DNA of 64,000 nt from Mangrovimonas yunxiaonensis (GCF_000733475.1 NZ_JPFK01000005.1:310001-374000), one strand, 5' to 3'. Numbered from the stretch's first letter, positions 41,269 through 53,700 are shown. Program-made: numbers and translations. The notes: a model not told the origin generated them from the sequence alone.

Positions 41269-42396
41269 ATGAAACGATTAAAGACATATAGCCTACTGGT
41301 TTTTGGTATTTCGGCCTTAGCAGTAAGCAGCTGTAAGCAGGAAGCACAACAAGGGCCGCAGCAGCCCCAAGTATTACCTTTTGTGGTTTCAGAAATGCCA
41401 CAAAAAGACGTAACGTCTTACATAGCCTATCCCACAACAATAGAAGGTACCATAAGCAGTGAAGTACGCGCGAAAGTTTCTGGTTACATTCAAAACGTAT
41501 TGGTAGACGAAGGCCAAAAAGTAAAAAAAGGTCAGGCGTTATTTAAGCTAGAAACCCAGTCGTTAAGCCAAGATGCCGAAGCCGCCAAGGCTCGTGTAAA
41601 CGTGGCGCAAGTAGAAGTAGATAAACTTATTCCGCTTGTTGAAAAAAACATCATTAGCCAAGTGCAGTTAGAAACAGCCAAGGCTAATCTAGCACAGGCT
41701 AAAAGCGCTTATAACAGTGTGGTGGCCAACATTGGTTACGCGACTGTAACCAGCCCGGTAGATGGTTATGTGGGCGCCATTTCTTATAGAGAAGGCTCTT
41801 TGGTAAGCGCCACTAGCGCCAAACCTTTAACCACAGTAGCCAGCATTGATAAGGTGTACGCTTACTTTTCAATGAACGAAACCGAATACTTAAATTTTTT
41901 ACAACAAACCGAAGGCAAAACACGTCAAGATAAAATAAACAACTTTCCGAAGGTAGGATTGTTATTGGCCAACGGTCAAGCTTACGACCAAAAGGGCACC
42001 ATAGAAACCGTTACCGGACAAATAGATGCCAACACAGGAACAGTAAGCTTTAGAGCAACATTTAACAACCCAAACCTGTTGTTAACCAACGGTAACAGCG
42101 GAACGATAGAAATTCCGAAGCATTACGAAAATTCCGTAGTTGTACCACAATCGGCCACCTTCGAGCAGCAAGGACAAACCTTTGTGTACAAAGTAGATGA
42201 AAGTAATACAGCCATAGCCACCATGGTTACGGTAAAAGATAAAGCTGATGGGCTTTATGTTGTAGGAGCTGGTATAAAAGCAGGCGATCTTGTTGTAGTA
42301 AAAGGCATAGGCAAGCTGCGTAACCGCACCCCTATACAACCTCAAAAAGTTGCTTTCGATAGTATTGTAAAGCCTATCAAACCACTTTTTCAATAA
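41269..42396 (+). CDS. RND efflux periplasmic adaptor lipoprotein
   Basis: A 375-residue membrane fusion protein of the AcrA/MexA type. Lipobox is AVSSC near residue 24. The lipoyl halves are SEVRAKVSGYIQNVLVDEGQKVKKGQALFKL and YATVTSPVDGYVGAISYREGSLV, separated by a helical hairpin with AKARVNVAQVEVDKLIPL and LETAKANLAQAKS. It links the inner-membrane pump to the outer-membrane channel. Followed after 19 bases by the permease gene. Confidence 0.95.
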   Translation: MKRLKTYSLLVFGISALAVSSCKQEAQQGPQQPQVLPFVVSEMPQKDVTSYIAYPTTIEGTISSEVRAKVSGYIQNVLVDEGQKVKKGQALFKLETQSLSQDAEAAKARVNVAQVEVDKLIPLVEKNIISQVQLETAKANLAQAKSAYNSVVANIGYATVTSPVDGYVGAISYREGSLVSATSAKPLTTVASIDKVYAYFSMNETEYLNFLQQTEGKTRQDKINNFPKVGLLLANGQAYDQKGTIETVTGQIDANTGTVSFRATFNNPNLLLTNGNSGTIEIPKHYENSVVVPQSATFEQQGQTFVYKVDESNTAIATMVTVKDKADGLYVVGAGIKAGDLVVVKGIGKLRNRTPIQPQKVAFDSIVKPIKPLFQ

Positions 42397-42415
42397 CACT
42401 TAGAAGCTAGAAATC

Positions 42416-45400
42416 ATGTTAAAAACCTTTATAGAAAGACCGGTATTATCTACCGTTATTTCCATTATCATTGTTATTTTGGGTATTTTGGGCTATACAA
42501 CATTGCCTGTAGAGCAGTACCCAGATATTGCACCGCCTACCATTCAGGTAAATGCGACCTATCCGGGCGCCAGTGCCGAAACCATTCTGGAGAGTGTTAT
42601 TATTCCTATCGAAGAACAAATAAACGGTGTGGAAGGCATGACCTATATGACGTCTTCTGCATCTAATAACGGTACGGCCAATATTACCGTATTTTTCGAC
42701 CAGGAAATGGACCCCGACATTGCGGCGGTAAACGTACAAAACCGTGTGGCTAGAGCAAATCCGTTATTACCACAAGAAGTAATACAAACCGGGGTTACCA
42801 CACAAAAGCAACAAACATCGGCATTAATGTTCCTTTCGGTATTTTCCGAAAACGACGATTACAACGCTACCTTTGTTCAAAACTATTTAAAGATTAACGT
42901 AATACCGGCCCTTCAAAGGGTAAACGGTGTGGGTAACGTAAACGTGTTCTCTAACCAAGACTACGCCATGCGCATTTGGTTAAAGCCCGAAAAATTAGCG
43001 GCTTATAACTTAATCCCTTCAGAAGTAACAGCAGCGTTAAGAGAGCAAAGTTTAGAAGCTTCTGCGGGCTCGCTAGGGCAAAACGACGGCCAAGCATTTT
43101 CTTATAACATTAAGTATAGTGGGCGCTTTAAAACCGAAAAGCAGTACGAGGATATTGTTATTAAAGCTCTGGATAATGGAGAGTACCTGCGTTTAAAAGA
43201 TGTGGCTAAAATTGAATTGGATTCGCAAGGCTACGATTCTTATGGGTTTACCGAGGGGTACCCAAGTGTAAACATGGGTATTTATCAAACAGCGGGATCT
43301 AATGCACAAGAGATTATAGAAGAAATTAAATCGGAGTTGGAACGCTTGTCGCAAGATTTTCCTGAGGGCATTAAATACGAGATCAATTACGATACGAACA
43401 ATTTCCTAACGGCATCCATGAACAAGGTAAGAAACACCTTAATCGAGGCCTTCTTATTGGTGTTCTTGGTGGTGTTTATTTTCTTACAAGATTTCCGTTC
43501 GACCCTAATTCCAGCAATTGCAGTACCAGTAGCTATTGTAGGTACGTTCTTTTTCTTGAATTTGTTTGGGTACTCGATTAACCTATTAACCTTATTCGCA
43601 TTAGTATTAGCCATTGGTATTGTGGTAGACGACGCCATTGTGGTGGTTGAAGCCGTACATGCCAAAATAGACCAAGGTGAAACAAATGCCAAAACCGCAA
43701 CACTAGATGCTATGCACGAAATCTCGGGAGCCATTATCTCGATTACCTTGGTTATGGCTGCGGTATTTATTCCTGTTACCTTTATTCAAGGACCTACGGG
43801 GGTGTTTTATGAGCAATTTGGGGTAACGCTAATTGTCGCCATTTTAATTTCGGCAGTTAATGCCTTAACCTTAAGTCCGGCACTTTGTGCCTTATTCTTA
43901 AAAGGGCATGAAGAACACGAAGATAAAAACAAAAGCTTTTTGCAGAAATTCTACGACAGATTTAATGCAGGCTTTAATGCCACTACAGAGCGTTATGGAA
44001 AGTCATTAGCCTTTTTATATAAAAACAAATGGATAACGGCGGCCATACTCATACTTTCTGGAGTAGGTATTTGGTGGGCGGCAAACACCACACCAACAGG
44101 GTTTGTGCCTAACGAAGACCGTGGAATTATTTTTGTAAACGTCGAACTGCCTGCTGGAGCCTCTATGGATAGAACCAACATGGTAACACAGGAGTTGTAT
44201 GAGAAAGCAAGACAAATTCCAGGGGTTAGAGGAATAACCCTAATTAACGGTAGAAGTTTAATTAGTGGCGCCGGTACCAACTACGGGTTGGGCTTTGTAA
44301 AGTTAAAAGATTGGGAAGAGCGCGAGAGTGAAGACCAATCGGCAAATGCTATTATAGGAAAATTGTTTGGGGTTGCAGCAACCATTCCAGATGCCAATAT
44401 TATTTTCTTCGCACCACCAAGTATTCCAGGGTTTGGACTCTCGGGAGGGTTTGAAGTAAACTTAATGGATAAGTCTGGCGGTAGTTTTGAAGAGTTAGAT
44501 GCTACCACCCAACAGTTTATTGGCAATTTAATGAAGCATCCGGAAATTCAGTACGGACAATCATCATTCAATACCAAATATCCCCAATACGAATTGGATA
44601 TCGATGTGCCATTGGCTAAGAAATACGGGGTTTCCATAAGCAGTATATTTTCAACCTTACAAGGGTACATCGGTGGAGTTTATGCCGCAGATTTTGCAAG
44701 GTTTGGTAAGCAGTACCGCGTGTATGTCCAGGCGCAGCCAGAAGACCGAAGCGATGCCAATTCCCTAAACGAACTGTACATAAAGACCGGCAGTGGCGAG
44801 ATGACACCAATCACCCAATTTGTGAATTTAAAACGGGTGTATGGCCCACAATCGGTAACGCGTTTTAACCTGTACAATTCAGCTAAAATAAGTGGGGCTT
44901 CCAACCCAGGGTTTAGTACTGGTGATGCCATTGCTATCGTAAACGAAGAAATTAAAAACCTGCCGAGCAACTACGAGGTGGCCTATTCTGGCCTATCGCG
45001 AGAGGAGGTGAACGCCGGTAACCAAACGGTGGTTATTTTCTTATTGGTAATTGTATTTGTTTACTTTTTATTGGCTGCCCAATACGAAAGCTATATTTTA
45101 CCATTAGCAGTAATCTTGTCGTTACCTTTAGGGGTATTTGGAGCCTTTTTCTCGACAAAGGTTATGGGGCTGGAGAACAACATCTATTTCCAGATTGCCT
45201 TGATTATGTTGGTTGGGCTCTTGGCTAAAAATGCCATTCTAATTGTGGAATTTGCCGTACAGCGCCGCCGTCATGGTGAAAGTCTGGTAGATGCCGCTAT
45301 TCATGGCGCCAAAGCACGTTTACGCCCTATTTTAATGACCTCTTTTGCCTTTATTTTAGGACTAATGCCTTTGGTGTTAGCAAAAGGTGTAGGTGCCGAA

Positions 45401-45553
45401 GGAAATAATTCTATTGGTACAGGAGCAGCAGGAGGCATGTTTATAGGAACCATTTTAGGGGTGTTTATTATACCAATCTTGTTTATCCTGTTCCAGTGGT
45501 TGCAAGAGAAAGTATCCAGTAAGCCCGTTGTTGTTGAAACTAAAGAAAATTAA
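42416..45553 (+). CDS. RND efflux pump, HAE-1 type permease
   Basis: A 1045-residue inner-membrane transporter of the AcrB type using the proton gradient to expel hydrophobic compounds and drugs. It starts MLKTFIERPVLSTVISIIIVILG; the proton-relay pair is in GIVVDDAIVVVEAV, and the lysine in GLLAKNAILIVEFA. Both large periplasmic loops are present (NGVEGMTYMTSSASNNGT; GVRGITLINGRS). The length and the F/P-rich docking regions are normal. Substrates unknown. Confidence 0.96.
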   Translation: MLKTFIERPVLSTVISIIIVILGILGYTTLPVEQYPDIAPPTIQVNATYPGASAETILESVIIPIEEQINGVEGMTYMTSSASNNGTANITVFFDQEMDPDIAAVNVQNRVARANPLLPQEVIQTGVTTQKQQTSALMFLSVFSENDDYNATFVQNYLKINVIPALQRVNGVGNVNVFSNQDYAMRIWLKPEKLAAYNLIPSEVTAALREQSLEASAGSLGQNDGQAFSYNIKYSGRFKTEKQYEDIVIKALDNGEYLRLKDVAKIELDSQGYDSYGFTEGYPSVNMGIYQTAGSNAQEIIEEIKSELERLSQDFPEGIKYEINYDTNNFLTASMNKVRNTLIEAFLLVFLVVFIFLQDFRSTLIPAIAVPVAIVGTFFFLNLFGYSINLLTLFALVLAIGIVVDDAIVVVEAVHAKIDQGETNAKTATLDAMHEISGAIISITLVMAAVFIPVTFIQGPTGVFYEQFGVTLIVAILISAVNALTLSPALCALFLKGHEEHEDKNKSFLQKFYDRFNAGFNATTERYGKSLAFLYKNKWITAAILILSGVGIWWAANTTPTGFVPNEDRGIIFVNVELPAGASMDRTNMVTQELYEKARQIPGVRGITLINGRSLISGAGTNYGLGFVKLKDWEERESEDQSANAIIGKLFGVAATIPDANIIFFAPPSIPGFGLSGGFEVNLMDKSGGSFEELDATTQQFIGNLMKHPEIQYGQSSFNTKYPQYELDIDVPLAKKYGVSISSIFSTLQGYIGGVYAADFARFGKQYRVYVQAQPEDRSDANSLNELYIKTGSGEMTPITQFVNLKRVYGPQSVTRFNLYNSAKISGASNPGFSTGDAIAIVNEEIKNLPSNYEVAYSGLSREEVNAGNQTVVIFLLVIVFVYFLLAAQYESYILPLAVILSLPLGVFGAFFSTKVMGLENNIYFQIALIMLVGLLAKNAILIVEFAVQRRRHGESLVDAAIHGAKARLRPILMTSFAFILGLMPLVLAKGVGAEGNNSIGTGAAGGMFIGTILGVFIIPILFILFQWLQEKVSSKPVVVETKEN

Positions 45554-45555
45554 TC

Positions 45556-46956
45556 ATGAATGCTATTTTAAATAAAAGCTTAATCGTGGTTGTCATGGCC
45601 ACCACCCTACAAAGTTGTTTTGTAGCCAAGGATTATGTGCGTCCGGAGTTGGAAGAAACAGAGCACTTATACCGTACCGATAATTTGCCACAAGACAGCT
45701 TGTCTATGGCAGATGTATCGTGGAAAGACATGTTTACCGACACGTATTTAAAGCAATATATTGAAGAAGGCCTACAGCATAACCTAGACATTCGCGTTGC
45801 CTTACAGCAAATGGCGGCAGCCGAAGCTTATATGAAACAAGGCAAAGCGGGCTATTTGCCCAGCATAGGGATTGGCGCAACAGCGACACACCAGGAGTTG
45901 GCAAAAAACAGTCAGTTTGGAGCGTTTTTCGACGGAAGCCTGCAGCAATTCGAGCTTACCGGAAACCTGTCTTGGGAAGCCGATATTTGGGGTAAAATAA
46001 GAAGCACAAAAAGAGCCGGTGAAGCTAGCTACTTGCAAAGTGTAGCCGCCCATCAAGCGGTAAAAACCCAATTGGTTTCGGCCATTGCTTCAACCTATTA
46101 CCAACTGGTAGCCTTAGATGCTCAATTAGACATCACCAAAAAAACCATTGCTACCAGAGACAGTAGTGTGGTTACTATTAAAGCCTTAAAGGATGCCGGG
46201 AATGTAACCCAAGTGGCGGTAGATCAAAACATAGCGCAATACAATAACGCCAAAGCCTTAAAGGTAGAATTGGAAGCTGCTATTTTTAAAACTGAAAACA
46301 CATTAAATCTGCTTTTAGGCAGACCTGCCGTGGCTATTGAGCGTAGCACACTGGACGGCCAGCAGTTAAACGCCGAGGTTAAATTGGGCGTTCCTACGAC
46401 CTTGCTACGAAACAGACCCGATGTTATGGCAGCCGAATACGGATTGATCAATGCCTTCGAGATGACCAATGTCACACGAAGTCAATTCTACCCGTCGTTA
46501 ACCTTAACGGCCAACGGTGGTTTTCAAAGTTTGGAATTGGACGAACTGTTAAGTGCCAATTCGTTATTTGCCAATATAGTTGGCGGTTTAACACAGCCTA
46601 TTTTTAATAAGCGTGCCATAAAAACCCAACACGAAGTTGCCCAAGCACAGCAGGAACAAGCGCTGCTAAGCTTTAAGAAAACATTGCTTACGGCCGGTAA
46701 CGAGGTGTCTAATGCACTGTTTGATTACAAGGCCGAAACCGAAAAATTTGAATACAGGGAGAAAGAAGTTGAAGCCTTGCGTAAGGCCGAAGCCAATTCT
46801 GAGGAACTGCTTAAAAACGGCTATGCCAATTACTTGGATTTGTTAACAGCAAGACAAAGTGCGTTAAGCGCCGAATTGAATATGATTAACAACAAATTAA
46901 ACCAGTTGTTAAGCATCGTGAATTTATACGAAGCCCTTGGTGGCGGATGGCAATAA
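45556..46956 (+). CDS. Outer-membrane efflux channel (TolC/OprM type)
   Basis: A 466-residue outer-membrane factor, lipoprotein form (LQSC near residue 21), with the two internal repeats of the family (LEEGLQHNLDIRVALQQMAAAEAYMKQGKAGYLPSIGIGA; RNRPDVMAAEYGLINAFEMTNVTRSQFYPSLTLTANGG is spread across the second). A LLGRPA motif and YLDLLTARQSALSAEL near the end are also typical of NodT-type members. It starts 2 bases after the permease stop and completes the tripartite pump. Confidence 0.94.
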   Translation: MNAILNKSLIVVVMATTLQSCFVAKDYVRPELEETEHLYRTDNLPQDSLSMADVSWKDMFTDTYLKQYIEEGLQHNLDIRVALQQMAAAEAYMKQGKAGYLPSIGIGATATHQELAKNSQFGAFFDGSLQQFELTGNLSWEADIWGKIRSTKRAGEASYLQSVAAHQAVKTQLVSAIASTYYQLVALDAQLDITKKTIATRDSSVVTIKALKDAGNVTQVAVDQNIAQYNNAKALKVELEAAIFKTENTLNLLLGRPAVAIERSTLDGQQLNAEVKLGVPTTLLRNRPDVMAAEYGLINAFEMTNVTRSQFYPSLTLTANGGFQSLELDELLSANSLFANIVGGLTQPIFNKRAIKTQHEVAQAQQEQALLSFKKTLLTAGNEVSNALFDYKAETEKFEYREKEVEALRKAEANSEELLKNGYANYLDLLTARQSALSAELNMINNKLNQLLSIVNLYEALGGGWQ

Positions 46957-46985
46957 AATGAAGAAGAAAAGTAAATAAATTTAAT

Positions 46986-47027
46986 AGAGCAGGAGTGTCG
47001 TTTTTTGATACTTCTGCTTTATTTTTA
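46986..47027 (+). terminator. Terminator after the efflux operon
   Basis: AGCAGGAGTGTC and GATACTTCTGCT pair with two mismatches, followed by a T-rich run. The ORF of the next gene extends back into this hairpin (to 47005), which favours the later start at 47047. Confidence 0.7.
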
Positions 47028-47046
47028 TAATAAACTAATTAGAAGA

Positions 47047-47637
47047 ATGACGAGTAAGCGTGACGTTTTGGAGTGTTCTGTTTCCAACTTCACCAAGTTT
47101 GGAAGCAAACGTTTTACTATGGATGAGCTTGCTTCGGAGTTGGGAATTTCTAAAAAAACCATTTATAAATACTTCGATAGTAAAGAGGCTTTGGTTATAG
47201 CAAGCGTACAGTACTTAATAGACGATTACAACCAGACATTAGAAGCTATGTTGCGTGGGCAAGACGATCCCATTGCACGCATAATTATAATGTACGAAAA
47301 AGCATTTGAACGGTTAAAGTACTTTAAGCCTTCTTTTATTTTTGGACTTAGAAAGTACTATCCGACAGCCAATAAGGTGTTTGATGATTTTCGGGATGAT
47401 TTTGTTAGGGTAAGGGTGTATAACTTGCTAAAAGAGGCTCAAGAAAGTGGGATTTTAATGGCAGGTGTTAACCTAAACTTATTCTGCGACCTGTATTTTA
47501 AGCGGTTTGAGGAAATTGCCTTTACAAATAACAATCTGTTCGATATTTACCCGAGCAATACCTTACTAAACCACACCATTATTTATAGTCTTAGAGGAAT
47601 TACCAAGCCTTCTTATGTGTTTCCTTTGGCGGAATAA
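47047..47637 (+). CDS. TetR/AcrR family regulator downstream of the efflux operon
   Basis: A 196-residue regulator with the TetR helix-turn-helix (FTMDELASELGISKKTIYKYFDSKEAL, about residues 25-50) and a helical ligand-binding half. Presence next to an RND pump suggests it senses a pump substrate, but it is beyond the pump terminator and no TetR operator is evident. The start at 47047 (MTSKRDVLEC) is preferred over 47005, which lies in a terminator. Its last 71 bases, including the stop, are repeated exactly at 58765-58835. Confidence 0.88.
   Translation: MTSKRDVLECSVSNFTKFGSKRFTMDELASELGISKKTIYKYFDSKEALVIASVQYLIDDYNQTLEAMLRGQDDPIARIIIMYEKAFERLKYFKPSFIFGLRKYYPTANKVFDDFRDDFVRVRVYNLLKEAQESGILMAGVNLNLFCDLYFKRFEEIAFTNNNLFDIYPSNTLLNHTIIYSLRGITKPSYVFPLAE
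47567..47637 (+). repeat. 71-bp direct repeat, left copy (end of tetR)
   Basis: Bases from the codons before HTIIYSLRG to the stop of tetR. Identical over 71 bases to 58765-58835 in the same orientation, with different flanks on both sides. The 11.1-kb stretch between copies contains all of the giant-protein block. Confidence 0.95.
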
Positions 47638-47669
47638 GAACTTATATTGGGGCTAGATAGGAGTTATAA

Positions 47670-47700
47670 AAAAGGTGCTATAATTTATAGCACCTTTTCT
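47670..47700. terminator. Bidirectional terminator between tetR and the giant gene
   Basis: AAAAGGTGCTATAA and TTATAGCACCTTTT form a 14-bp stem with a single-base centre, next to A- and T-rich runs. Confidence 0.88.
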
Positions 47701-47711
47701 AAATAAAATGA

Positions 47712-50700
47712 CTATTTCACAAGAAGTTCTGTTTTGGTTTGACCTGCGATGGTTATTTGTATTAAATAAATTCCTGCGGACAAATCTTCAGTGTTTGAAC
47801 TGATTATGCTTCCAGAATCTTCCATGAAATCAACTTCTGTGGGATTTAAATTAAAATCAAATAATTGAACGTCAACAGTTGATAAATCGATAGCGTATGA
47901 AAAATTAAGGTGTATAGCTTCAGCTATCGGTACTGGATAAATGGTGACTTCAAGATTCTGTCTGAATTTTAATACAGCCGAACCGGCACTGTCTTCTACC
48001 GTAATTTCAATAGTATCTGTGGCCGTATTTCCACTACTATCAGTTGCTGTGAGAGTAACCGTATAAACCCCAATAGATGTAAATATGGATTGGTTAATAT
48101 CCAATGAAGCAACTTCGCAATTGTCTGAGGAGTTTCTATGAACATCATCAGTAGTAATGTTGTAAGCCGACATGCCATTAAGATCTACCACAAAATCATT
48201 TAGGGTTGATACCGATGGATTCAAATTATCTACAACATAAAGATTGACCATTTGTACTGCCGTATTTCCGGCTTGATCGGTTACCATTAACTCTAGCTGA
48301 TTTAAACCCAAGTTACCGCAGTTAAAATTTGATTGAGAAATTTCAAAAATCAAATCTGTCGAAGCTGTGATGTTGTCATAAGAACCATTATCAAACTCAT
48401 TAGCTACTACCGAAGCCTTTCCTTGGTTGTTTAAATAGATGGTGACATCATTCGAAATAATGGTTGGATCTAAGCAATCTGGGTCGGTATAATATGCGGT
48501 CCAGTCATCCTTAATCCAGCCTATTGGAATAGCGTCCGGATTGTCAACGCCTATACAAAATAAATCGGGATTGTTTAGGGTATTCAAATCGTTTAATGAA
48601 TTAAGGTCTCTTACATCAAGGGTATTTAATAAATTGGATTCGGCATTTAACAATTCCAAATTATTAAAGTTTTCAACGATCAAGTTTACTAACTGATTGT
48701 CGCTAACATTTAAACTTATTAATGAATTCCCACTATTCAAACTGTTTAATTCCTCTAAGTTGTTAAATGACACATCCAAATTTTCCAGAGACGTATTTTC
48801 TGTTAAATTGACTGTGTTTAGAAGGTTGTTTGAAATGTTCAGGTGTGTAAGATTTATAAACCCTTCTATCCCTTTAAGGTCTGATATGGACTTATTGCTG
48901 ACGTCTAATACCAAAGGGGTTTCGGCATCGGTTCTTAAAATATTTCCAGTTAAACCATTTGAATCAATGTTCAAGTCAATTAAGGCCTGTTCAAAATTTG
49001 GATCTGGAATCAAGACCACGTCGGGTTCATTCCCACAATCCAAGCTTAATGTTACTCCAAGATCCATGAGCCAACCATTATAAGGGGCTTGTGTGTTATC
49101 ATTGGAATCTGCCATGATACACGTTAATAAATTGTTGGTAGCGTCAAACTGTAGCAGATTGACGTTATTACCATTTTGAACATTTAAGATTTCCAGTTGG
49201 TTATTATAAACATAAAGCGATACTAATTGCGAATTGGATGAGAGATCCATGTCATCAATCATATTGTGGTGAACTGAAAGCAGTTGAATGTTTGGAATAT
49301 TTCCGGTATTCAACCTGGTTAAGTTGTTATCATCCAACAATAGAGATTCTAAATTAGGATACAAAGTTGGATTGAAATTGGATAATCCTGTGCTGGATAA
49401 GTCTAAATGCAATAGCGAAGGACTTCCAGTAGCAGCTGTTATCAGTTTTAATCCATCATTATAGCTGGCGTTGAGGTATTCCAAAGATTGATTAACTGAT
49501 ATGTCCAATTGATCAATATTATTTTGGCCAGCGGCTAAATTCAAAAGGTCAACATTTGATAAAATGTCTAATTCTTCCAAGTTGTTCTGATGGACATATA
49601 AGTACATTAGATTGACATTATTGGACAAGTTCAAAGTTGCAAGATTATTATTGCCAATATGCAAGGTTTCTAATAAGGGATTTCCGGTTGTGTCTAAGTT
49701 GGTCAATTGATTTTCTCTTGCATCCAATGATACCAAGTTTGCTAAATCAGATACATCTAGTTGGGTCAATTGATTTTGCCATAGTAGGAGTGTATCAACT
49801 TGATTTAATCCTGCAAGATTAATAGAGCTCAGTTGGTTTCCTCCTGCGGAGACACGTTCCATTAATGTATTAGATGATAAATCCAACTCGGTTAATTGAT
49901 TATAATACACCCATATTTTTTCTAATAATACATTTTGTGACACATCAATACTGGTAAGCTGGTTTTCCCCTGCTTGCAACTCTGTAATATTTACAAACGC
50001 TTCAATACCTGTTAAATCACTAATATTTTTCCCACTTATACCTAAATGACCAGTAGTAGCTTCTGCATCATTACGCAATAACCACGTATTCACTATACCG
50101 TCACTATCAATACCCAAGTCTACTAAAGCCTGTTCAAAGTTAGGGTCAGGAATATAGACATGCTCCGGTTTGGTATTGCAGTCACTGCTGTAAATGGCAT
50201 GGGCATCTTTTACCCAATCTGAAGGAATATTTTCAATCACATCTTCATCTGCTTGAATACATTCTAAATTTGGGTTTCCATCAGCCGAGAAAGAAGCGCT
50301 TGTCCAATTAGGTGGTGTAAAATTAATGTTGTTGCCATTGGCAATATTCAAGTTTGTTAATTGGTTATAACCACATTGAAGGAATGTTAAGTTTGTATTG
50401 TAAGAGACATCCAAACTTGTAAGGTGGTTACCAAGTAAAATAAGCTCTTTTAAATTCGGATTATTTGAAACATTCAAGTTGGTAAGTTGATTTGACCATA
50501 AATGCAGAAACTCCAAATTCGAATTTAAATCAACATTGAGCGTTTGTATATTACATTGATTAGCATATATATCTTTTAATAAAAGATTTGAACTGAAATC
50601 TAAATGAGCAATCTCATTCCCATTTAAGTTAATCCCTACTAAGTTTACAAAAGCTTCTATTCCTGTTAAATCAATAATCTTACCATTTACATTAGGTAAG

Positions 50701-53700
50701 CTAGGGTTTGTTAAAGGATCATTTAATCCTAACCCCACAACACCGTTAACATCTTGTCTTAAAACAGAAGTATTGACAACCCCATCGCTATCTATTCCTA
50801 AATCAATAAGTGCCTGCTCAAAATTTGGATCAGGTATATAAACAAAGTCGCCACAGTCTTCACTAAAGGTTTTCCCTGAATTAATCATAGCTTGAGAAAT
50901 TACAGGGTCGGCATTGATACAAGTAAGGTTTGGTGTGTTGAAAACTTGGAAAAATGTAATATTAGAATTATTACCATTTCTTATATCCAAATGCGATAAA
51001 TTTAAGTTATTATTGATATTAATGAACTCTAAGTTTATATTATTAGAGAGTTGTAAGGATGTTATATTGTTGTTGGTTGCAAAAAACATTCTTAAACTCA
51101 CGTTGTTTGAAGCATCAATATTTGATAAATTATTATTATCCAAGCCTATTAAATCTAGGTTGATGTTTTGTGATAAATCTATTGTTGCAACTTGATTTTC
51201 ATATAAATAAAGAGTTTCCAGTAAACTATTTTGAGTCAAATTGACATCATTAATATGGCCATAATTGCAGCTTAAATAAATTAATTGAGTATTACCCGAT
51301 AAATCTAATGTTTCAATTTCATTATAATCACAAGTTAAACTAGTAAGATTTATAAAAGCTTCAATTCCTGTTAGATCATAAATCTTTTCTGTTACATTTT
51401 GAATTAACGGATTCCCTTGAAAGGTAAATGTTACAAACAATGGATTGTTTAAATTTAATTCTACTACCGCTTCCGCATCACTCCTTAACAAACCCTGGTT
51501 TACAACACCATCACTGTCAATCCCCAAATCAATCAATGCCTGTTCAAAGTTGGGGTCTGGAATATAGACAAAGTCTCCACAGTCTTCACTAAAGGTTTTG
51601 CCTGAATTAATCATCGCTTGAGAAATTACAGGGTCTGCATTAATACAAGTAAGGTTTGGTGTGTTAGTTACATCAAAATAGCTGATACTTGTATTATAAC
51701 CGTTCCTTAAATCTAAGTGTGAAAGATTAAGATTATTATGCAAAATTAAAAACAGCATTCCTGAATTACCACTCAAATTCAATGATTCTATTGTAGATTC
51801 TGTAATCCAAACTTGATTAAGTAAAGGAATAGTCCCAAAGTTCACATGTTGTAAAGTTGAATTGTTTACAGCAAAAAACTTATACAGATTTACGTTATTA
51901 CTCAAATCAAGAGTTGAAATAGGTAAATTACCTATTGACAATTGATTAAGGTTAATGTTTAATGAAACATCTAGCGTTGTCATTAGGTTTGATCCACAAG
52001 ACAAATAAGTAAGACTTGTATTTTGCGATAAGTCAATACTGGTCAAATTATTCCCACCAATTATTAAATCATTAAGATTAGTAAAAGCTTCAATACCAGT
52101 TAAATCAGAAATATTATTATTGCTAACATTTAACTGAGCTGTGACTGCTTCTGCATCACTTCTTAACAAACTCTGATTTACAACTCCATCACTGTCTATT
52201 CCTAAATCAATCAATGCTTGTTCAAAGTTAGGGTCTGGGATATAAACAAAGTCGCCACAGTCTTCACTAAAGGTTTTACCTGAATTAATCATCGCTTGAG
52301 AAATTACAGGGTCTGCATTGATACAATTAAGGTTTGGTGTGTTTGATGCTATAAAATAATTCATGTTTGCATTGTTCCCATTCCTTAAATCTAAATGACT
52401 TAAGTTTAGATTATTCTGAATTTGTAAATATTCCAAACTTGAATTGTTAGATAAGTCAAGAGCCACTAAATCATTATCAGAAACATCTATACCTAAAAGA
52501 TTTATGTTTTGTGATAAGTCTAGATTAGTAAGTCCATTATTTTTAACATACAGCTCCTGTAAATTGATATTTTGTGATAAATCAATTGAGGTAACACTGG
52601 TATAGGCTATGTCTAATTGAATCAGTTGAGCATAATTAGTTACATCTAAATCAGTAATAGCATTATTTCTCAAGTTGATACGCTCTATAATATTAGCATT
52701 TGAAAATGAAATGCTACTTATAGAATTATTGTCTGCATATAAATCTTTAAAATTATGGTTTGATGATAAATCTAAAGATGTCAATTGATTATCCCAAATA
52801 CCCAACAAAATTAACTCAGTATTAGAACTTAAATCTATTGAACTAATTTGATTATACTGACAACGAAGATCTTTTAAATTTATAAAGGCTTCTATTCCAG
52901 ATAAATCTGAAATGTTTTTATTACTTACATTTAAATACTCCGTTACTAATTCGGCATCACTTTTTAATAAACTCTGGTTTACTACCCCATCACTATCTAT
53001 ACCCAGATCAATCAAGGCCTGCTCAAAATTAGAATCTGGAATTTCAACTAATTCTTCAATTGAGTACGTTAATGTGGTGAAATTGGCCGTTACTTTATAA
53101 TATCCTGCTGTTACAGGGATATTAACTCCGTGTAAATCTAAGATACCATCATTATCAAAGTTGACTTCTCCATCACCATAATTCCAACTCCAGTCATTAT
53201 TTAACCTGAATTTAAATTCTCCATCTATCAAGTGCACATTAGCCACCCAATTGCTGGTTGTTTCATTATACTCCATAGGAAAGTCAGGACTACTTCCCCA
53301 GTTATTATAGGCTGATCCTACAATGCCCCATATCTCTTGATAAGGTTCAATTGAATATGTAAGATCATTTAAGTTGAGGATTACTTTGTATGTTCCCTGC
53401 GTAACAGGAATATCATTGGCATTTGGTGGCGCATCTAGAATACCATCACCTTCAAAATCGCCGTAATTTCCAACGTTCCAATCATTATTAGCTCTAAATT
53501 TGATGTAGCCGTCTGTAAAGTCGGTAATGATTTCAAAGACATTGTTGATTTCGGTAGTATTAAACTGAACGTCTGGCCCTATCCAGCCATTAGGAGTGGC
53601 ATTTCCTACTATTCCCCAAGTAATTTCAACAACTTCATCTATACCATCGCAATCTTCATCAATGCCATTATTTGGTATTTCAGTAGCTCCAGGATTAATG

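Noticed and set aside
47005-47046. Upstream start for the TetR regulator
   Set aside because: It falls in the hairpin that ends the efflux operon; 47047 gives the family-like start.
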